Origin: Streptomyces lienomycini | Lineage (GTDB): Bacteria > Actinomycetota > Actinomycetes > Streptomycetales > Streptomycetaceae | NCBI RefSeq assembly: GCF_027947595.1 | Contig: NZ_CP116257.1 | Location: forward strand, 6,198,001-6,262,000 | Length of the DNA: 64,000 bases | Direction: 5' to 3' | Shown: positions 16,386 to 24,067 of the stretch, piece by piece | How positions within the stretch are numbered: position 1 is the first letter of the stretch | How the letters are laid out: every line of letters starts with the position of its first letter | Program-made: the position numbers and the translations under genes | Notes under the pieces: model-generated | Told to the model about the DNA's origin: nothing | The model's input: the letters and a program-made list of their open reading frames with translations, nothing else | Databases searched by the model: none

Positions 16386-17264
16386 GTGAATATCCGCTCC
16401 CTCACTCGAGGCGACGGCGTGGTGATCGGAGCAGCGGTATTGCTGTTCATCGCGTCGTTCCTCGACATCTACTCGATCGACGGTGCCTCGGACAACGCCG
16501 ACATCCCCAGCCTGTGGGGCAGTGGGCCGGTCGTGCTCGGTGTCGTCCTGGCGGGCGTCATCGGCGCCGCGCTCGTCGTCGTGTCGCACGCCCTGCCGCA
16601 GCCGAAGAAGGTGGCGGGGCTCGACCTCGGCCAGTTCGGCACCGCGTTCACGGTCTTCGCCGCCTGGTGCGCGCTGGGCAACATCTTCGACCCGGCGGGC
16701 GCCTTCGACGGCGACGGGGGCTTCACCAACGGTCTCGGTGCGGGCATGGGCCTGATCCTCGCGCTCATCGCCACGGTGGTCATGGCCGCCGCGGCCGTGG
16801 CGACCCCGCTGGTCCCCGCCCTCAAGGGCTCCCTGATCCCGGCCCCCCGCCCGGCCGCGCCGCAGCCCTACGGCGGCCAGCCGCAGGGTGGTTACGGCTA
16901 CCCCGGCGCGCAGCAGCAGCCGTACGGCGCCCAGCCCGGTCAGCCGGGGCACCCGGGCCAGCCGGGCCCGTCCTTCGGCGGCCAGCCGCAGCCCGGCCAG
17001 CCGCAGGCCCCGCAGCCCGGTCAGCCGCAGGCCCCGCAGCAGGCGCACGCCCAGCCCCCGGCCGGGGACTTCTCGCCGTTCTGGTTCGCCGTGCCGGTGC
17101 CGCGTCCGCTGTTCGCGGAGGACGGCTCGCCCACGCCGATCGCCGAGCTGGCGCCGGGCACCTGGTACCTGGCCGTCGAGCAGCGCGGCGCCAACCTGGT
17201 CGCGCAGACGCAGGACGGCCGCCGCGGCGTCCTCCAGGACACCTCGGGCATCCAGCGCGGCTGA
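16386..17264 (+). CDS. Membrane protein with P/Q/G-rich linker (DUF5336-like)
   Basis: A 292-residue protein. Residues 10-155 contain four predicted membrane helices; residues 155-225 are a low-complexity P/Q/G region with many GQPQ, PGQP and QPYG repeats; the last 65 residues form a small folded-looking domain (FWFAVPVPRPLF, WYLAVEQRG, LVAQTQDGRRGVL). The GTG at 16386 follows GAAGGAC. Upstream, CGGACGA and TCGTCCG flank TAGTG at 16266-16284, possibly an operator. Similar proteins occur in Streptomyces and mycobacteria as uncharacterised membrane proteins; function unknown. Confidence 0.8.
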   Translation: MNIRSLTRGDGVVIGAAVLLFIASFLDIYSIDGASDNADIPSLWGSGPVVLGVVLAGVIGAALVVVSHALPQPKKVAGLDLGQFGTAFTVFAAWCALGNIFDPAGAFDGDGGFTNGLGAGMGLILALIATVVMAAAAVATPLVPALKGSLIPAPRPAAPQPYGGQPQGGYGYPGAQQQPYGAQPGQPGHPGQPGPSFGGQPQPGQPQAPQPGQPQAPQQAHAQPPAGDFSPFWFAVPVPRPLFAEDGSPTPIAELAPGTWYLAVEQRGANLVAQTQDGRRGVLQDTSGIQRG

Positions 17265-17304
17265 GCCCGCGCGTCCGCTCATCGGCGCGTCCGCGCCTCA
17301 CCTG

Positions 17305-17350
17305 CCAACGGCCCCTCGCCCTCCGGTACTTCCGGGCGAGGGGCCGTTGG
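17305..17350 (+). terminator. Strong 17-bp hairpin terminator
   Basis: A perfect 17-bp inverted repeat (17305-17321 and 17334-17350; stem starts CCAACGGCCCC) with a 12-nt loop, followed by TTT. It ends the preceding membrane-protein transcript. Confidence 0.85.
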
Positions 17351-17383
17351 TTTCAAACACGCGTGCGGGGCCAGACGGAGAAC

Positions 17384-17677
17384 ATGTCACCTCGAACGCG
17401 CAGTGGCTCCAACTCCGCCGGGACGGCCGTCGCGGTGATCGCGGACATCATGGCCGTCATCCTCGGACTGTGGATCCTGATGTACCTGCTGGACGCCAAC
17501 CGGGGCAACGACCTGGTGCGGTTCGTCCATGACGCGGCCAACTGGCTCGCCGGCTGGTCGCACGACCTGTTCACCTTCGACGAGGCCTGGGCGCGGGTCG
17601 TCGCCGGCTACGGACTGGCGGCCGTCGTCTACCTCTTCGTCGGTCACGCCATCGCCAACCGCCTCCACCGGCACTGA
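17384..17677 (+). CDS. Small membrane protein, 97 residues
   Basis: ATG 17384 with ACGGAG 6 nt upstream. Two predicted membrane helices, residues about 13-35 (AVAVIADIMAVILGLWILMYLL) and 68-88 (VVAGYGLAAVVYLFVGHAI), with a charged middle segment rich in D and W. Comparable small membrane proteins of unknown role are found in other streptomycetes. It is convergent with the toroid-protein operon. Confidence 0.72.
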   Translation: MSPRTRSGSNSAGTAVAVIADIMAVILGLWILMYLLDANRGNDLVRFVHDAANWLAGWSHDLFTFDEAWARVVAGYGLAAVVYLFVGHAIANRLHRH

Positions 17678-17732
17678 TCCGGCGCTGATCCGGCACTGAT
17701 CCGGGATCGGGCGGCGCCTGCCGGGCCCGGGG

Positions 17733-18830
17733 TCAGACGCAGCAGTCCGGGTCGAGTCCCCTGGGCAGCCGGTCGCCCGAGAAGACCTGGCAGGTCGCCT
17801 CGTGGCCGCCGAGCGCGGCGACGGCGAGCAGCAGCGAGCCGGCCGTCCAGGTGGTCAGCTCGCGCGGCCATACGGCGTCGTCGTCGAAGACGTAGCCCGT
17901 CCAGTACAGGCCGCTGTCCGGATCCCGCAGGTGCTGGATGGACTGGAGGATCTCCAGGGCGTGGTCGGACTCGCCCACCGCCCACAGGGCGAGGGCGAGT
18001 TCGGCGGGCTCGCCGCCGGTCACCCACGGGTTGGGGACGACGCAGCGCACGCCGAGGTCCGGGACGACGAAGCGGTCCCAGCTCTCCGTGATGCGGGACT
18101 TGGCCTCGGTGCCGGTCAGGGCGCCGCCCAGGACCGGGTAGTACCAGTCCATCGAGTAGCGGCCCTTGTCGAGGAACCGCTCCGGGTGGCGGCGGATGGC
18201 GTGCCGCAGCGCGCCCGCCGCCAGCTCCCAGTCGGGCTGCGGCTCCTCGCGCTGTTCGGCGATGGCGAGCGCGCAGCGCAGCGCGTGGTGGACGGAGGAG
18301 CTGCCGGTCAGCAGCGCGTCCGTGGTGTCGGTGCCGTCGTCGTCGCGGCGCCAGCCGATCTGCCCGCCGGGCTGCTGGAGGCGCAGGACGAACTCGACCG
18401 CGGCGTGGACGACGGGCCACATCCGTTCCAGGAACGTGTCGTCGCCGGTGGCGAGGTAGTGGTGCCAGACGCCGACGGCGACGTAGGCGACGAAGTTGGT
18501 CTCCCGGCCGCGGTCGGTGACGTCGGCGAAGTCTCCGTCGGCGTAGGCGGCGTACCAGGAGCCGTCCTGGTTCTGGTGCCGGGCCAGCCATGTGTACGCC
18601 CGCCCGGCGGCCTCGTGCTGGTCCGCCGCGTCCAGGGCCATCGCGGCCTCGACGTGGTCCCAGGGGTCGAGGTGGTGTCCGCGGAACCAGGGGATGGCGC
18701 CGTCCTCGCGCTGTACGGCGAGGATGCCGCGGACGGTCGCGGCGGCCTCGGCGTCGGTGAGTACGCCGGGCAGGACCAGGTGTTCCGTACGAGGGGTGCG
18801 GGGGGTGCCGGGGGTGCGGGGCGAGGTCAC
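17733..18830 (-). CDS. Prenyltransferase/terpenoid-cyclase-like alpha/alpha-toroid protein
   Basis: A 365-residue soluble protein of repeated helical hairpins, with segments such as TVRGILAVQREDGAIPWF, AYTWLARHQNQDGSWYAAYADG and ILQSIQHLRDPDSGLYW. The Q-x-x-D-G-x-(I/S)-x-W pattern is that of prenyltransferase/squalene cyclase or (alpha/alpha)6 glycosidase toroids; I see no DxDD or DDxxD cyclase motif, so a sugar- or lipid-acting enzyme is as likely. The GTG at 18830 overlaps the methyltransferase stop as GTGA, so it is the third gene of a coupled glycosyltransferase-methyltransferase-toroid operon. A pathway for a glycosylated, methylated lipid or polysaccharide is an inference from that order. 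Confidence 0.78.
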   Translation of the reverse strand: MTSPRTPGTPRTPRTEHLVLPGVLTDAEAAATVRGILAVQREDGAIPWFRGHHLDPWDHVEAAMALDAADQHEAAGRAYTWLARHQNQDGSWYAAYADGDFADVTDRGRETNFVAYVAVGVWHHYLATGDDTFLERMWPVVHAAVEFVLRLQQPGGQIGWRRDDDGTDTTDALLTGSSSVHHALRCALAIAEQREEPQPDWELAAGALRHAIRRHPERFLDKGRYSMDWYYPVLGGALTGTEAKSRITESWDRFVVPDLGVRCVVPNPWVTGGEPAELALALWAVGESDHALEILQSIQHLRDPDSGLYWTGYVFDDDAVWPRELTTWTAGSLLLAVAALGGHEATCQVFSGDRLPRGLDPDCCV

Positions 18831-19561
18831 GCGGCGTCCACCGTCGGCAGGTGCGGCTTGGTGGCGTAGGCCACGAAGCTCTTGCCGATCAGCGGGTTCA
18901 GCGCCTGCTCGGCGACCCGTGTGGCCAGCGGCTTCTTCATGATGTCCCAGACCAGCAGCTTGTGGTAGGCGCGCACCGGCAGCGCCTTGTCGTTGTCGAC
19001 GCCGAAAGCGCACTTCAGCCACCAGTACGGCGAGTGCAGCGCGTGCGCGTGGTGGGTGCCGTACGGCTTGAGGCCGGCCTCGCGGATGCGGGTGAGGAGC
19101 TGGTCGGCGCGGTAGATGCGGATGTGGCCGCCCTCGACCTCGTGGTAGGCGTCGGACAGGGTCCAGCAGACCTTCTCGGGGCCGTAGCGGGGCACGGTGA
19201 CGGCGATGCGCCCGCCGGGCCTGAGGACGCGGACCATTTCGGCGAGGACGCCCTTGTCGTCGTGGATGTGCTCCATCACCTCGGAGATGATGACCACGTC
19301 GAAGGAGTCGTCGGGGAAGGGCAGGGCGAGGGCGTCGCCCTCCATGGCGGTGGCGGTGGCGCCGGCCGGGGCCTCACCGGCCTCCTCCATCGCGGCGAAC
19401 CACTTGGCGACCTCGCGGATCTCCTCGGCGTTCCGGTCCAGCGCGACGACCCGTGCCCCGCGCCGGTAGCACTCGAACGCGTGCCGGCCGGCGCCGCAGC
19501 CGAGGTCCAGTACGCGGTCGCCCGGGGCGAGCGGGAACCGGGAGAAGTCGACGGTCAGCAC
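18827..19561 (-). CDS. Class I SAM-dependent methyltransferase
   Basis: A 244-residue methyltransferase with motif I RVLDLGCGAGRHAFE at residues 16-30, an acidic VVALDRN after the second strand, FDVVIISEVMEHI as the post-II motif and LRPGGRIAVTVP as motif III. Its GTG overlaps the end of the glycosyltransferase gene by 7 nt, and its stop overlaps the toroid gene by 4 nt, so the three are translated together. The substrate is probably the product of the glycosyltransferase. Confidence 0.88.
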   Translation of the reverse strand: MLTVDFSRFPLAPGDRVLDLGCGAGRHAFECYRRGARVVALDRNAEEIREVAKWFAAMEEAGEAPAGATATAMEGDALALPFPDDSFDVVIISEVMEHIHDDKGVLAEMVRVLRPGGRIAVTVPRYGPEKVCWTLSDAYHEVEGGHIRIYRADQLLTRIREAGLKPYGTHHAHALHSPYWWLKCAFGVDNDKALPVRAYHKLLVWDIMKKPLATRVAEQALNPLIGKSFVAYATKPHLPTVDAA

Positions 19562-21018
19562 GTGGCCCTGCTTTCGGGGTAGACGCCGGTGTCACCGGGG
19601 GTCGGGGTCGGGGTCCGGTCCTGGGTCGCGGGTGCGGTCCTCGCGGTGGCCGGGGAGGTGGCCGCGGCGGTGGACGGGGCGGTGGCCGCGGCGGTGGTCC
19701 TGGCGGAGGGGCGGCCGTCGATGGCCTCGCGGTAGCGGGCGACGGTGCCCTCGGCGGCGCGGGCCCAGGTGAAGTGCCGCAGCACGCGTTCGCGTCCGGC
19801 CGCGCCGAGCCGGGCGCGCAGTTCGCGGTCGCCCAGCAGCCGGTTCAGCCCGGCGGCCAGCGCGTCGGCGTCGCCGGTCGGCACCGCGAGGCAGGTCTCC
19901 CCGTCGGGTCCGGCGACCTCCGGGACGGCCCCGCCGGTGGTGGCGAGCAGCGCGGTGCCGGTCGCCATGGCCTCGGCGGCGGGCAGCGAGAACCCCTCGT
20001 ACAGCGACGGTACGCACGCCACCTCCGCCGAGCGCACCAGGTCGACCAGTTCGGCGTCGGAGATGCCCTTGACGAACTCGACGGCGCCTTCGAGGCCGTA
20101 CCGCTCGATCGCCTGCGCGACGGGTCCTTCGGCGGGGCGCTTGCCGACGACGACGAGGTGGGCCCGGGGGTGCTCGGTGCGCGCCTTGGCGAGCGCCTCG
20201 ACGAGGAAGACCAGGCCCTTGAGCGGCACGTCGGCGCTGGACGTGGTCACGATCCGGCCCGGTACCCGGGGCACCGACGGGTCGGGCGAGAACAGGTCGG
20301 TGTCGGCGCCGATGTGGACGACGTGGACGCGGTCGTCCCGTACGCCGAGGTGGTCGACGATCTCCTGGCGGGAGGTGCCGGAGACGGTGAGCACGGCGGG
20401 CAGGCGGCGCGCGACGCGCTTCTGCATGCGGGTGAACGCGTACCAACGGCGCACGGAGTAGCGGCGCTTGCGGTTGTCGGCGGCGTCCAGTTCCAACTGC
20501 CGGTCGACGGTGATGGGATGGTGGATGGTGGTGACGAGCGGGGCGCCCACGTCGCCCAACAGGCCGTAGCCGAGGGTCTGGTTGTCGTGCACGACGTCGA
20601 AGTCGCCGCGGCGGGCCCGCAGATGACGGCGGGCTCGCAGCGAGAACGTCAGGGGCTCGGGGAAGCCGCCCGTCCACATCGTGCCGACCTCGAGCGCGTC
20701 GATCCAGTCCCGGTACTCTCCGCGCTTCGGGGTGCGGAAGGGGTCGGGCTGGCGGTACAGGTCCAGGCTGGGCAGCTCGGTGAGGGACAGCCGGTTCCCG
20801 ACCAGGGGGCCCTCGTCCAGCACGGGGTAGGGCTGGGCGCCGATGACCTCGACGCGGTGGCCGAGGCGGGCCAGTTCGCGGGAGAGGTGGCGGACGTAGA
20901 CGCCCTGGCCGCCGCAGAACGGGTTCCCCTTGTAGGTGAGGAGCGCGATGCGCAGCGGTCGCAACCCGTCGGCGGCGGGCTCCGGACGGGGACCCGTCTG
21001 ACTGGCCTCGGCGGTCAC
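19555..21018 (-). CDS. Glycosyltransferase family 4
   Basis: A 487-residue GT-B enzyme: the N-terminal domain starts RIALLTYKGNPFCGGQGVYVRHLSREL, with VVHDNQTLGYGL in the middle; the C-terminal domain has TTSSADVPLKGLVFLVEAL, VVGKRP and the conserved acidic motif EGFSLPAAEAMATGTALLAT. The last 55 residues are a low-complexity T/A/P tail. GTG 21018 was chosen for its AAGGGGG about 9 nt upstream; an ATG at 21054 is possible. A cytosolic retaining glycosyltransferase that likely decorates a lipid or cell-envelope precursor. It heads the three-gene operon and diverges from a TetR gene. Confidence 0.9.
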   Translation of the reverse strand: MTAEASQTGPRPEPAADGLRPLRIALLTYKGNPFCGGQGVYVRHLSRELARLGHRVEVIGAQPYPVLDEGPLVGNRLSLTELPSLDLYRQPDPFRTPKRGEYRDWIDALEVGTMWTGGFPEPLTFSLRARRHLRARRGDFDVVHDNQTLGYGLLGDVGAPLVTTIHHPITVDRQLELDAADNRKRRYSVRRWYAFTRMQKRVARRLPAVLTVSGTSRQEIVDHLGVRDDRVHVVHIGADTDLFSPDPSVPRVPGRIVTTSSADVPLKGLVFLVEALAKARTEHPRAHLVVVGKRPAEGPVAQAIERYGLEGAVEFVKGISDAELVDLVRSAEVACVPSLYEGFSLPAAEAMATGTALLATTGGAVPEVAGPDGETCLAVPTGDADALAAGLNRLLGDRELRARLGAAGRERVLRHFTWARAAEGTVARYREAIDGRPSARTTAAATAPSTAAATSPATARTAPATQDRTPTPTPGDTGVYPESRATC

Positions 21019-21072
21019 TCTGGGCCCCCTTCTCACTGCGCTGTCCCGCGACACTACGCCGGGACGCTAATC

Positions 21073-21145
21073 TAGAACAAGTTTCAGACTTGATCGTCAG
21101 AGGCTCCGAATCTACCGGCAGGTAGCCGGGCTGTAACAAGTGGAT
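21073..21145. promoter_or_regulatory. KstR-like operator sites between GT operon and TetR gene
   Basis: TAGAACAAGTTTCA at 21073-21086 closely resembles the actinobacterial KstR-type operator (TAGAACnnGTTCTA). A weaker second copy, TGTAACAAGTGGAT, is at 21132-21145. The adjacent TetR protein has KstR-like features, so autoregulation and control of the divergent operon are plausible. Confidence 0.5.
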
Positions 21146-21179
21146 CAGGTGATTCACGCCACGGCGAGAGGGGAAGCGG

Positions 21180-21836
21180 GTGCCCGAGGCGGACCGGCCG
21201 GTGCCAGAGGTGTTCGACCCGGCGCGGCGTGCCACCGCCCCGCCCCTCACCGAGCGCCAGCGCGAGCGTCGGCGCCGCATCCTGCACGCGACCGCCCAGT
21301 TGGCCTGCCGGGGCGGCTTCGAGGCGGTGCAGATGCGCGAGGTGGCGGAGTCCTCGCAGGTCGCGCTCGGCACCCTGTACCGCTACTTCCCGTCCAAGGT
21401 CCACCTGCTCGTCGCCACCATGCACGACCAGTTGGAGCGGCTGCACGGCACGCTGCGCAAGAGCCCGCCCACCGGCGAGACGGCCGCGGACCGGGTGGCG
21501 CAGACCCTGATGCGGGCCTTCGGCGCGCTGCAGCGCGAACCCCGGCTGGCCGAGGCGATGGCCCGCGCGCTGACCTTCGCCGACCGCAGCGTCTCCCCGG
21601 AGGTCGACCAGGTGTCCCGGCAGACCACGGCGATCATCCTGGACGCGATGGGCGGCCTGGAGAACCCGACCCCGGAGCAGCTCTCGGCGGTCCGTGTCAT
21701 CGAGCACACCTGGCTCTCCACGCTGATCACCTGGCTCGCGGGCCGCACCTCCCTCGCCCAGGTGCGGGTGGACATCGGGACGGTCTGCCGGCTGATCGAC
21801 CTGACGGAGGCCGGGGCGGGGGCGACGCCCCGCTGA
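21180..21836 (+). CDS. TetR-family regulator, KstR-like
   Basis: A 218-residue repressor. The N-terminal helix-turn-helix is RRRRILHATAQLACRGGFEAVQMREVAESSQVALGTLYRYFPSKVHLL (residues about 30-80), with the terminal YRYFPSK typical of TetR. The C-terminal domain contains MRAFGALQREPRLAEAMARA, reminiscent of KstR-type regulators of sterol or fatty acid catabolism. GTG 21180 is assumed; the start is not strongly marked. It faces the glycosyltransferase operon, and KstR-like sites lie between. The ligand is unknown and need not be a steroid. Confidence 0.85.
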   Translation: MPEADRPVPEVFDPARRATAPPLTERQRERRRRILHATAQLACRGGFEAVQMREVAESSQVALGTLYRYFPSKVHLLVATMHDQLERLHGTLRKSPPTGETAADRVAQTLMRAFGALQREPRLAEAMARALTFADRSVSPEVDQVSRQTTAIILDAMGGLENPTPEQLSAVRVIEHTWLSTLITWLAGRTSLAQVRVDIGTVCRLIDLTEAGAGATPR

Positions 21837-21897
21837 GGGCGGTCGCTCGGCCCGGCCGCCACCACCTCCCGGCCGCCCCTCGGCCCGGGCCCGGCGG

Positions 21898-22073
21898 GCG
21901 GGTAAAGTGGCGGCGTCGTCATCACCCGTACGGGGGGAAGCCGGTGCAATTCCGGCGCTGACCCGCAACCGTGAGCCGCCCGCCGAGCCCGCTCGGGCCC
22001 CGGACGGTGAGCCGGACTGCCCCGCACGGATGTGACCGGCTCACGTGCCCGGCGCCCGCCGGCGCACGGGCAC
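21898..22073 (+). promoter_or_regulatory. Cobalamin (adenosylcobalamin-type) riboswitch with expression platform
   Basis: The conserved core is plain: GGGGAAGCCGGTGCAATTCC at 21935-21954 (the P3-P4 junction), GCTGACCCGCAACCGTGAGC at 21957-21976 (the B12 box) and GTGAGCCGGACTGCC at 22007-22021 (J11/10 region). A TAAAGT -10 candidate at 21903-21908 precedes it. Directly after the aptamer, CCGGCTCAC (22036-22044) is complementary to GTGAGCCGG (22007-22015), and a further hairpin spans 22045-22073. The leader ends 78 nt before the first gene's ATG. It should repress the downstream importer when cobalamin is abundant. Confidence 0.93.
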
Positions 22074-22151
22074 CGTCGAGGCATACGGGGCCGAGCCGCC
22101 GGGGGTGCCCCGTGCTGCCCGGTCCCGTTCAGGGAAAGGCACCCGCCGATC

Positions 22152-23402
22152 ATGAACGTCCGTCGTCGCGGCAGCGCCGCGGCCCTGGCAGCGATAGCCG
22201 TGATCGGCGCCGCCACCGCGCCCGCGGTCGCCGCCGACCCGTCGCCGTCCGCGCCCGCGTCCGCGCCGTCCGGGCTGTACGGGTCCACCGACCCGCAGTA
22301 CGACGGCGTCTGGCGCCAGTCCCTGGCGCTGCTCGCGCAGGACACGGCGGGCGTGGTCCCGTCGTCGAAGGCCGTGAAGTGGCTCACGGACCAGCAGTGC
22401 GCGAACGGTGCCTTCGCCCCCTTCCGCGCCGACCCGGCGGCGGCCTGCGACGCCAAGACCATGGTCGACAGCAACAGCACGGCCGCCGCCGTCCAGGCGC
22501 TGTGGGCCGTCGGCGGGCACGGCGACGTCGTCGAGGACGCCCTCGGCTGGCTGAAGTCCGTACAGAACGGGGACGGCGGCTGGGGCTACAGCCCGGGCAC
22601 CCCCAGCGACGCCAACTCCACCTCCGTCGTCATCGGCGCCCTGACCGCCACGGAGACCGACCCCGGGGAGGTCCGCAAGGACGGCAAGTCCCCCTACGAC
22701 GCCCTGCTGACCTTCGCCCTGCCCTGCGCGAAGGACAAGGGCGCGGGCGCCTTCGCCTTCCAGCCCGACAAGGACGGCAAGCTCCCGCCCAACGCGGACG
22801 CCACCGCCGCCGGGGTCCTCGGCGCCCTCGGCAAGGGCCTGGTGGCCGGGGCCGGCGAGAAGACCGGCGCCGCCTCCTGCGCCGACGCGGCGAAGCCGAC
22901 CCGCGAGCAGGCCGCCGCGAACGGCAGCGCGTACCTCGCCGCCGCCCTGGCCGGGGACGGCCACCTCAAGTCCGCCCTCGGCGGCTCCGCCGACCAGCCC
23001 GACTACGGCAACACCGCCGACGCCGTGGTCGCCCTCGCCGCACGGGGCGGCGCGGACAAGGCGGCCGAGCCGCTGGCGTGGCTGAAGAAGAACGCCGCGA
23101 AGTGGGCCGAGGAGAGCGGTCCGGCCGCGTACGCCCAGCTGATCTTCGCGGCCCACGCCACGGGCACCGACCCGCGCGACTTCGGCGGCACCGACCTGGT
23201 GGAGCGGCTGAACGCGACGGGCCCGGCCCCCCAGGGCGCGGCGGCGAGCGACACCGCGACCACGAGCGACCAGGCCGCGGGCGAGGAGGACGAGAAGGAC
23301 GGCTCCCCGTTCGGCGTCTGGTGGTTCGTCGGCGTCTGCCTGGTCTTCGGCATCGGCGTCGGTTTCCTGCTCAGCAACCGCAACAAGAAGCGGCAGCCGT
23401 GA
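22152..23402 (+). CDS. Membrane-tethered alpha/alpha-toroid surface protein of a B12 importer
   Basis: A 416-residue exported protein: signal peptide at residues 1-27 (RRRGSAAALAAIAVIGAATA, cleavage near AVAA-DP), repeated helical hairpins at residues 50-360 of the prenyltransferase/squalene-oxidase type (AVKWLTDQQCANGAF, ALGWLKSVQNGDGGWGY, DATAAGVLGALGKGL, PLAWLKKNAAKW), an acidic linker, and a C-terminal helix (WWFVGVCLVFGIGVGFLL) with a basic stop. So the toroid is displayed outside the membrane. No catalytic DxDD is seen. Being first behind the cobalamin riboswitch and coupled to an ECF transporter suggests a cobalamin-capturing role; the (alpha/alpha)6 barrel of animal intrinsic factor and transcobalamin is the structural analogy. 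ATG 22152 has GGGAAAGG upstream. Confidence 0.85.
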   Translation: MNVRRRGSAAALAAIAVIGAATAPAVAADPSPSAPASAPSGLYGSTDPQYDGVWRQSLALLAQDTAGVVPSSKAVKWLTDQQCANGAFAPFRADPAAACDAKTMVDSNSTAAAVQALWAVGGHGDVVEDALGWLKSVQNGDGGWGYSPGTPSDANSTSVVIGALTATETDPGEVRKDGKSPYDALLTFALPCAKDKGAGAFAFQPDKDGKLPPNADATAAGVLGALGKGLVAGAGEKTGAASCADAAKPTREQAAANGSAYLAAALAGDGHLKSALGGSADQPDYGNTADAVVALAARGGADKAAEPLAWLKKNAAKWAEESGPAAYAQLIFAAHATGTDPRDFGGTDLVERLNATGPAPQGAAASDTATTSDQAAGEEDEKDGSPFGVWWFVGVCLVFGIGVGFLLSNRNKKRQP

Positions 23403-24067
23403 CCCGCCGCGTCGTCCTCCTCTTCCTGGCCGCGTTCCTGCTGATCGGGACGGTCGGCCAGGCGCAGGCCGCCGGTTACCGCTACTGGTCCTTCTGGGAC
23501 CACGAGGGCGACCACTGGGTCTACGCCACCCAGGGGCCGTCCCTGGCCCGCCCCTCGGACGGGGACGTGCAGGGCTTCCGCTTCGCGGTGAGCGAGAACT
23601 CGGGCGACGCGGCCCAGCCGCGCGGCACGGCGGACTTCGACTCGATCTGCGCGAGGACCCCGGCCGAGGACGGCACCAAGCGGGTGGCCCTGGTCCTCGA
23701 CTTCGGTACGGCGTCCGACGCCCCGTCCGGCGAGACCCCGCCGTCCGCGCGCACGGCCTGCGCCCGGGTCTCCCCCGACGCCACGACCGCCGACGCCCTG
23801 GCCGCGGTGGCCGACCCGCTCCGCTACAACACCAGCGCCCTGCTGTGCGGCATCGCGGGCTACCCGAAGTCGGGGTGCGGGGAGCAGGTGTCGGAGCACC
23901 AGGAGAAGCAGGAGAAGCAGGGGCCCACGACCGCCCCGGCGCAGCAGGACGCCTCGGACGACGACGGCGGGCCCTCGGTCGGCCTGGTCGCGGGCGTCGC
24001 GGTGATCGCGGTCCTGGCCGCCGCGGGCGCCTGGCAGGCGAGGCGGCGCAGGAATGCGACCCGCTAG
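23399..24067 (+). CDS. SCO2322-family membrane-tethered surface protein
   Basis: A 222-residue protein with a signal peptide (VVLLFLAAFLLIGTVGQAQA) and a C-terminal helix (VGLVAGVAVIAVLAAAGAW) ending in RRRR. The mature N-terminus has an aromatic block GYRYWSFWDHEGDHWVYATQ followed by GPSLARPSDGDVQGFRFAVS, then a domain with four cysteines (SICAR, RTACARV, LLCGI, SGCGE) and a charged linker. The W-x-Y...DGDV-x-G-(F/W)-R-F pattern faintly recalls the small beta-domain (DUF4430) that forms the second half of intrinsic factor; this is my inference, not an established relation. The GTG start overlaps the toroid gene stop as GTGA. It accompanies the toroid gene, consistent with a two-part receptor. 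Confidence 0.8.
   Translation: MTRRVVLLFLAAFLLIGTVGQAQAAGYRYWSFWDHEGDHWVYATQGPSLARPSDGDVQGFRFAVSENSGDAAQPRGTADFDSICARTPAEDGTKRVALVLDFGTASDAPSGETPPSARTACARVSPDATTADALAAVADPLRYNTSALLCGIAGYPKSGCGEQVSEHQEKQEKQGPTTAPAQQDASDDDGGPSVGLVAGVAVIAVLAAAGAWQARRRRNATR

Noticed and set aside
21837..22151. Protein-coding leader between TetR and the toroid gene
   Set aside because: The conserved cobalamin riboswitch core explains the sequence; open frames through it have no family resemblance.
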